A stretch of DNA of 64,000 nucleotides, from contig OZ025805.1 of NCBI GenBank assembly GCA_964019425.1, positions 186,001 through 250,000 of the forward strand, read 5' to 3'. This stretch comes from Flectonema sp. DT1601. Taxonomy: Eukaryota > Euglenozoa > Diplonemea > Diplonemida > Diplonemidae. Position numbers and translations under genes: made by a program. Below the pieces are notes generated by a model. The model saw nothing but the letters and a program-made list of their open reading frames with translations, made no database searches and was not told the origin of the DNA. Positions 56,639 through 64,000 of the stretch are shown here, one piece after another; position 1 is the first letter of the stretch; each line of letters opens with the position of its first letter.

Positions 56639-57936
56639 TCAGCTGATTATTTACGTGATTTGATTTATTCGAAACGCGTATATTGAAAAAAAGGTTTCTG
56701 AAATTATTCATTCTCTCTTTACATTTCTTTAGTGTGATGATTTTCTTTTTTTTTAGTGTGTTGGTTGTCGCGCGGGTTTGCTCTTGCGCTGACTATTTTC
56801 CTCCTTCATCCAACCTTACCTTTGATTTATTTATCCAAATCCACCCATGGCACTCAAATGAAGTTAAGTCTTCTGCCAAAAAAACGTTTTCACGGTACTC
56901 TTGTTGGTGTTTTTTCCTACATTGTTTAAAAAACTATCCATTTTTTTTTTTTATATTTTCATTTTGCGGGGGTTATCAAAGTTGCCCTTCCTACATCATT
57001 GATTATGGTGTAGAGTCTTTTATGACGTTTTTACGGAGTGTTTTATTTATCATCGTTATTACTACTCACGACACTGTGAATGTGTTTATTCTTGTCTTAA
57101 GGCACTAGCTACTTAGCGGCTGTGATGAGTTGGTTACGTAAGTCTGTCACACTCATACAGTCGGCTGGCAATATTGGCCGATGGTGTGTTCGGTGGACTC
57201 CGACTCAAAAATTATTATTTTTTTTTAAATTTTTTTTTATTATTATTATGTCTGGCTACCTACCCAGTAAACTGTACTTGAAAATATACAAAAAAATTCC
57301 GGAAATTATTTATGCTGATTTTTTTTTTTCCCCCACACTTGTGGGTGCCAAAAAAAAAAAAAAAAAAAAAATTCCGGTGAGAGCAAAAACTCTTTACACA
57401 AAGAAGTATTATTGTACAGAAAAAAAAAAAAAAAAAAAAAAATCCTGACTTCCTTTATTTTTATTATTTATTTGAATTGGCAGTTTTTAGCTGTGATGTC
57501 GGAGAGGGGACTTACGACCCTACTGAGGTTGTGAGAATCCGTGCCGTCATTAAACCAGTCCTGTTAGCCTGACTGCCTTATTAACACTTGTTGCTTGTAA
57601 CTGAGGGACAATCTTGAAGAAAAAAAATAATAATAACACTACATGTTAAAGAGTTTCTGTCTTCCGAAATATTTTGAGATATCAGTTTGGCGATTTTCCC
57701 CCAAAAAGCTACTCAGTTCTTTTTAATCATTTGATTAATTAGTATTCTGTTGTTTGTTGGAAGGATTTTACTCAGCTGGTTTCTTTTTTTGTTTTGTTTT
57801 CAAATTATTTTTTTTAGCAGTAAGTGTGGAATATTTTTTTTTTTTGGTATTTAAAATTTTTTTATTTTTTAATACCTATATATTCTGGATCTGTCCATTT
57901 ACTATAAGGTTACATTAAAGCTGCGCACATTCTCTT

Positions 57937-57971
<35 letters not shown>

Positions 57972-59528
57972 AAATTAAAAATAGTTGTATTTATTATTAT
58001 CTCCAGTCTAGATGACCCCCCTTTGGAGAGAGCAACGTTTGGATTAAAAATAACTTTTGATCTAATGTTATGTTTGATGACCGTGTTCTTCCCTTCGGTT
58101 TAATGTGATGTTGTCTGTCTTCCTTTTCCCTCTCTCACCCGATGCGGTTTGGCGGATGTGTATTTCGGAAGATGGTCATTCCATCTAACAAATGAATACA
58201 TGTCTCTCTTTGTAGAATACGACGAACACCTCTTTTTGAGTTGTTTTATTATCTTAGCTGCTGTTGAAATTGAGGAGAGCTAAATTTTCTTTTTTCCCTG
58301 TCGTATCATTTTTTTTTAATTATTTTATGAGAGTCTCACGGTTGGCTGGTAGCAATCTAACTGTTTACCCCCCTCCGTGTGTGTTCTTGACTTTTGGATT
58401 CCTAGGCTTCGTAAATAAATAAATAATTTTTTCTTTCATTTTTTTACATTTGTTAATATCACTCTTCTCTTTCTCTCCCTCTGCCCCCCCGCAAATAGTT
58501 AACTTGACTGACAAGCCCTATCCTGGCGAGCTCCGATGGATTTTTATCTTTGAACGATAGCAACTTCAACATAGAATGAAGTCCCTTAGAACTTACTGAT
58601 GAAGGACTAAAAAGGGACAAGTAGTATAAGATTAAGGCTCCTGAAACTACATATTCTATTACCCTTTGATGTTAGGAAACTGTGGAAATGAATACTTTTC
58701 TTTTATTAATCTCTACTTTTCTTATTCTCACTTTTCTGTTCTAAAATTAATGATACTAACTTGACTGACAACCGTACTGATGATGAACTAAATGGAGGTA
58801 ACCTACCTCTTCTGGTCAATAAGACAAAAAAAAAAAAAAAAAAGGCCAAAAAAACATATTTCCCTAACAACGTGCAAATATTTCTTTTTCAGTCAAATCC
58901 CCTTAAAAATGTTAGCTGTTTTTACATTGTCAAAGTTTCACCCTCCCTGCCCCCCCATAGTGACTAACTCTACAACCGTACTGATGATTAAATAAATAAA
59001 TAAATAGTGGGCAAGCTGCCTTTGAATGTTCACTGTTTCGACAGATGTTCAAAAAAAAAAAATAAAAAAAAAGATCGTGTGTTTTTATTTTATTTTTTAA
59101 ATGATGTTTGTGAACTGGAGCATCCCTCTGTACTCTTAACAAAATTGTGACAAAAAAAAAAAAACAATTCATTTTTTTATTTTTAAAAAAAATTTCTCAA
59201 TCAATCAATTGCTGTACCGTAATTGTATTTATTTTTTCTATTTTTCTTTTTTTATATATCGAAAATAAAAACAACTCTCTCTCGATGCGAAAAAGAAGTA
59301 ATAATAATAAAATGATATTTAACTGTCTTCGCATTGGGTGTTTGTTGTAATATTTTTTTTTCAGTCTCAAAATGACATGTTTTTATTAATGAAATGAGAC
59401 AGCGTTCGTTAACCAGTTTTATTATAACAAGAATCACAACATATGACATGGTAGATGATGAGTAGGTATCTTTTTTTTTTTTTGAGGAGTAAATTTTTTA
59501 ATTCTTCTACGTTCTGTCAGTAACTTAA

Positions 59529-60949
<1,421 letters not shown>

Positions 60950-61373
60950 ATTGTACATCACACCACAAGATTCCCTCCACCCCTTTTTTTTTTTTCAGAA
61001 TTTCTTTTCTCCTCTCCTCCTTATTTTTTTTTTTTAAAAAAAAAACATTCTATTTTTTGTTGTAAATGTCCTCACGAAAAGAAAAAAAAGAAAAAAAATA
61101 AAAAAAATCACACCTTGGATTGTAAAGGTTCTTTTGGAAAACACCAACTCCTGTTCTCCTGAATTCATGTAGAGATAACAACGTTGTATCTTAGCATTAA
61201 TTATTATTAACAAAAAAGAGGGTCACCTAGATTGTTATTTATCAGTATGAACATAATAAAAAAAAAAGGGGAAAAAGTCATGATTATTTTTTTTAAAAAA
61301 AAAATTATTAATCACTTTTCATTTCCTTACAGAAAGTATTGTAGTTAGGTAATGATTGCCTGTGATTTATGTG
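60950..61373 (+). other. Tubulin 3' region and K+ channel 5' UTR
   Basis: A/T runs predominate. AATAAA at 61255-61260 may end the tubulin transcript. ATTTCCTTACAG at 61321-61332 resembles a 3' splice site. An upstream ATG at 61352 opens a short frame that stops at once. Confidence 0.5.
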
Positions 61374-63833
61374 ATGGGGGAATATGACAGTATTTCAGTA
61401 GGTCAGTATGGACTACGTCTGAGAAAATTACTCCTACGTGTTGGTAATGAAAATGAAACAGAACTGACCATCGATACCAATCCTGACCAGTCCGAAGTAT
61501 GTTGGAAAGACCAATTAAGTAACAACGAAAGGATACTTAAAAGTGATGGTAGCGGATCATGGATTTTAATATTTGATGGAAAAACTTACCACTCATCGAT
61601 ATCGTCATCACCGTTTGAGGCGCTGTGGGATAGCAATATTAAATTATCTCTTCCGATTAGTGCTCCGAAATCACCAGCATCGACGGTTACGTCTCGTTCT
61701 CGAATTGGAGAGCAGCAATCATGTCTGTCAGATGAATCACTTTCTCGTAAGGAGGAGACTCCAAGATCATCGCCGAGTATCGCAACGTTATCGATTCGAG
61801 ATGGCAACCATTTACGAAATATACGAAACAGTATAGGAATAGCTGCACTCTCTGTTGCATCGGAAGGCTCTACATCAGCTGCTTCTGTTGGTGGTGGTAA
61901 TGCGATATTCGGAGCTACTTGGGAATCTTTATCAGATATTAGTAAACAAGATGTATCAGAAGCTGGAGGTGGAGGTGGAGGTGACATCGAGTGGATTGAC
62001 AGCGATGGTGATAAGAGCAACAATTCTGAATTCACGGAAGAAATTTTCGAAAGCGAAGCGTCAACAGAACCAGAGCCAACATCAGACTACGAGGCTCTTC
62101 GAACCCGACTGAATCTAATGCTCGAAGTCCCATCTTCATCAGTCGGAGCTCAATTTGTCGCTGCGATTTCACTTCTAGCGATCACTGCTAGCACGATTGT
62201 TCTTTGTACTGAAACACTTCCTGAAAATCAAGTTCATGTCAGAGAAGGTTCTGTAAATTGGTTTGCAGTCGAAACAGGATTTGTTATTTTCTTTACTCTC
62301 GAATTGTTGATCAGGTTGTGGGCATCTCCTGAACGACTTCAATTCTGTAAAAGAATTTTAAACGCTCTCGACCTGGTTGCAATCCTCCCCTACTACATTG
62401 AGTTAATAGCTGCTGGTGGATCTGGTAACACCGCATCTGGACTACGTGTCCTTCGGGTTATAAGAGTCGTTAGGGTCTTTAGACTACTACGTATCGCTAG
62501 GTACGCAGAGGGTATTCAGTTGGTCGCGACTGTCATGTCTCAGTTGGGAGACGTGTTAGTTTTAGTCCTTTTCGTGATAGCCATCTCGCTTATGGTTTGG
62601 AGTAGTTGTTTGTTTTACTTTGAAGGATTTTCAATTTCCTCTTTTGATAAACAAAATACTCGTTGGACTAGAGAGAATGAAGTAACTTCACTGATTCCAA
62701 CCAGAGAATATTCACCTTTTCAAAGCATCCCAGCAACTTTCTGGTGGTGTATATCAACCATCACAGTAGTCGGTTACGGAGATGAAGTTCCTTACAGTCC
62801 TTCAGCAAAAGCACTTGCGGCATTTGCGATGCTTTCAGGAACTTTTATTATTGCGATTCCTGCATCTGTTTTTGGAAGTAATTTTTTATCAGAACATCAT
62901 AGAAGGGGTGTTTTAAAGAAAGAACAAAAACATAAAACGGAAGACGACCACAGTCTTATCCTGTCAGCTATCCTCAGCGTTTCATTGGGTAACTGTGGTG
63001 TTGAGGATCAGCGAACGGGAGGAGTCTCTGATGACATCATAAACAGACTCTTGTGGGATGATCAATTCAACGAAATGGCATCAACCCTGGCTATGAAATA
63101 TAAAAATACCGGAAGAGGATTGTCAGACGAAGATTCTGATTATTTACCAAAATTAAAAGCAATTCATTCTCGGACATCAGTCTTGCAGATGAGTCCAATT
63201 GCTCTTGCTCACAGTTCTCTATTTAGTATAGGACCTGCCGGCATCAATACGTTGGTCAATATTCCAATGGCGAAGAATAGAGTTCACGATTCGACTCCTG
63301 ATTCCAGTGCCTTTGCTGGGATTCCTCAGGCAAGTAGTGGGCTTCCAGTCCCAGTTTCAAGATTTGAGGGTACTCAGACGTTTAAAAAACGTCGATCAGT
63401 CAGGAGAAAGAGTACTTTCGCAGGTGAAGACGAAGCTCTGTCTCACACGGTGATGAATAAACTACTTAGAAACTGTCAGTCTTATCATTCTGATTTATCT
63501 GTTCATACTCTTCGTGAACGTGATAAAGCAATGGCTAGAGATGAGAACAGGGGGCTTCAACCGTCAAATATCCGTCTTGACGATGTCTATTTATCAAACA
63601 AACCGACTACATCATACGCAGCATCTTCATTTGGTGTTCCCAGTGATGGTGTTGTCTCTCCTCCACAGTTGATACTGATACCCGCAACACCTGATCGAAA
63701 ATCTTTAAGAAAACCTTTAGAACTAGATGGTACTGTCAGTAGTATTGATGACGAAGAGCAGGTCAGAACTAGTCCACAACATTCGATTAGCTCTGTTCCG
63801 ACTTTAGATGTAAATGGAGTTCGTGTTGAGTAG
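61374..63833 (+). CDS. Voltage-gated potassium channel, six-helix type
   Basis: This is an 819-residue plasma-membrane channel with one six-helix repeat, so four subunits should assemble. Residues 1-255 are cytosolic, Ser-rich, with a GGGGGG run and acidic patches; I see no T1 tetramerisation motif. S1 is at about 261-277, S2 at 297-315 (with FTLELLIR), S3 at 329-345 (ALDLVAILPYYIE) and S4 at 357-376 with seven Arg every third residue, then S5 at 391-416, the pore filter TVVGYGDE at 464-471 and S6 at 480-505. S6 has PASVFGSNF where Shaker-type channels have a PVP bend. The C-terminal 300 residues are Ser/Lys-rich. The start is the first in-frame ATG, 61374, which follows an in-frame stop at 61353. 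The coding part is intronless. It is closest to the Kv family; the subfamily is not resolved. Confidence 0.95.
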   Translation: MGEYDSISVGQYGLRLRKLLLRVGNENETELTIDTNPDQSEVCWKDQLSNNERILKSDGSGSWILIFDGKTYHSSISSSPFEALWDSNIKLSLPISAPKSPASTVTSRSRIGEQQSCLSDESLSRKEETPRSSPSIATLSIRDGNHLRNIRNSIGIAALSVASEGSTSAASVGGGNAIFGATWESLSDISKQDVSEAGGGGGGDIEWIDSDGDKSNNSEFTEEIFESEASTEPEPTSDYEALRTRLNLMLEVPSSSVGAQFVAAISLLAITASTIVLCTETLPENQVHVREGSVNWFAVETGFVIFFTLELLIRLWASPERLQFCKRILNALDLVAILPYYIELIAAGGSGNTASGLRVLRVIRVVRVFRLLRIARYAEGIQLVATVMSQLGDVLVLVLFVIAISLMVWSSCLFYFEGFSISSFDKQNTRWTRENEVTSLIPTREYSPFQSIPATFWWCISTITVVGYGDEVPYSPSAKALAAFAMLSGTFIIAIPASVFGSNFLSEHHRRGVLKKEQKHKTEDDHSLILSAILSVSLGNCGVEDQRTGGVSDDIINRLLWDDQFNEMASTLAMKYKNTGRGLSDEDSDYLPKLKAIHSRTSVLQMSPIALAHSSLFSIGPAGINTLVNIPMAKNRVHDSTPDSSAFAGIPQASSGLPVPVSRFEGTQTFKKRRSVRRKSTFAGEDEALSHTVMNKLLRNCQSYHSDLSVHTLRERDKAMARDENRGLQPSNIRLDDVYLSNKPTTSYAASSFGVPSDGVVSPPQLILIPATPDRKSLRKPLELDGTVSSIDDEEQVRTSPQHSISSVPTLDVNGVRVE

Positions 63834-64000
63834 CGAGATGAATCCATAAGAATCTTTTAACAAAATGATTAAGATTTTGTTTTGAACTGATGACGTCGGA
63901 GAAGAAACTATTCAGATTAAGAGCCGTTTATTTATTATTGTCAAAATGTTATCTGTTTTCCCCGTGCGCCAGTAAAACTACTCTGCGATCAACAAAATAC
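63834..64000 (+). other. 3' flank of the K+ channel gene
   Basis: This unique AT-rich sequence runs to the edge of the window. No clear polyadenylation signal or further gene is visible. Confidence 0.4.

Noticed and set aside
56683-57448. Two frames of 141 and 108 codons upstream of tubulin
   Set aside because: Both read through T or A runs, are rich in Phe and Lys for that reason, and lack any recognisable domain.
61356-61373. K+ channel start six codons upstream at a TTG
   Set aside because: Non-ATG start is unlikely in a nuclear gene; a stop lies just before it and the first in-frame ATG is at 61374.

Overview
This is eukaryotic nuclear DNA, most likely from an AT-rich, intron-poor microbial eukaryote. 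The beta-tubulin has one GT-AG intron, the standard stop codons TAA and TAG are used, and long A and T runs fill the spacers. Tubulin residues 197-201 read DECVM, the form seen in many protists and plants rather than the DETYC/DETFC of animals and most fungi. I cannot name the lineage.

Layout. About 1-48.4 kb is repeat and transposon territory; about 48.8-64 kb is an ordinary gene region with every gene on the + strand. Positions 1-2566 hold a decayed retroelement (RT/RNase H, minus strand). Positions 2567-38270 form a nested non-coding array built from four modules, which I name here. B is a unit of about 1.4 kb, arranged in places as a 2812-bp higher-order repeat. A is a satellite of about 100-140 bp monomers with poly-T spacers. 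T is a cap of about 0.4 kb at one end of A. J is a junction sequence at the other end of A. A fifth module, C (about 232 bp), follows at 38.54-39.23 kb. Nearly every short conserved segment in these modules is a small perfect inverted repeat separated by poly-A/T, so each array is a string of potential hairpins. Three B blocks interrupt A at the same point, so an A+B superunit was duplicated. One B block is in turn interrupted by a 4.4-kb inverted J-A-T cassette. A tRNA-like sequence sits in a unique spacer copied three times with the array.

Positions 39.5-46.2 kb hold a LINE remnant with an R2-type endonuclease and an unusual long C-terminal extension, a 305-bp MITE, and a GC-rich tyrosine-recombinase retroelement fossil. 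Positions 46.2-48.4 kb hold satellite scraps and a fossil of a virus-like element with a double-jelly-roll-type capsid gene.

The gene region codes for an unrecognised Lys-rich protein (48777-50249), a long kinesin (50741-55921), beta-tubulin (59544-60949, one intron) and a voltage-gated K+ channel (61374-63833). Kinesin and tubulin both belong to the microtubule cytoskeleton, but nothing shows that they are co-regulated. All four genes have an AG, mostly behind a pyrimidine tract, 0-45 nt before the ATG. This suggests 5'-UTR introns or trans-splice acceptors.
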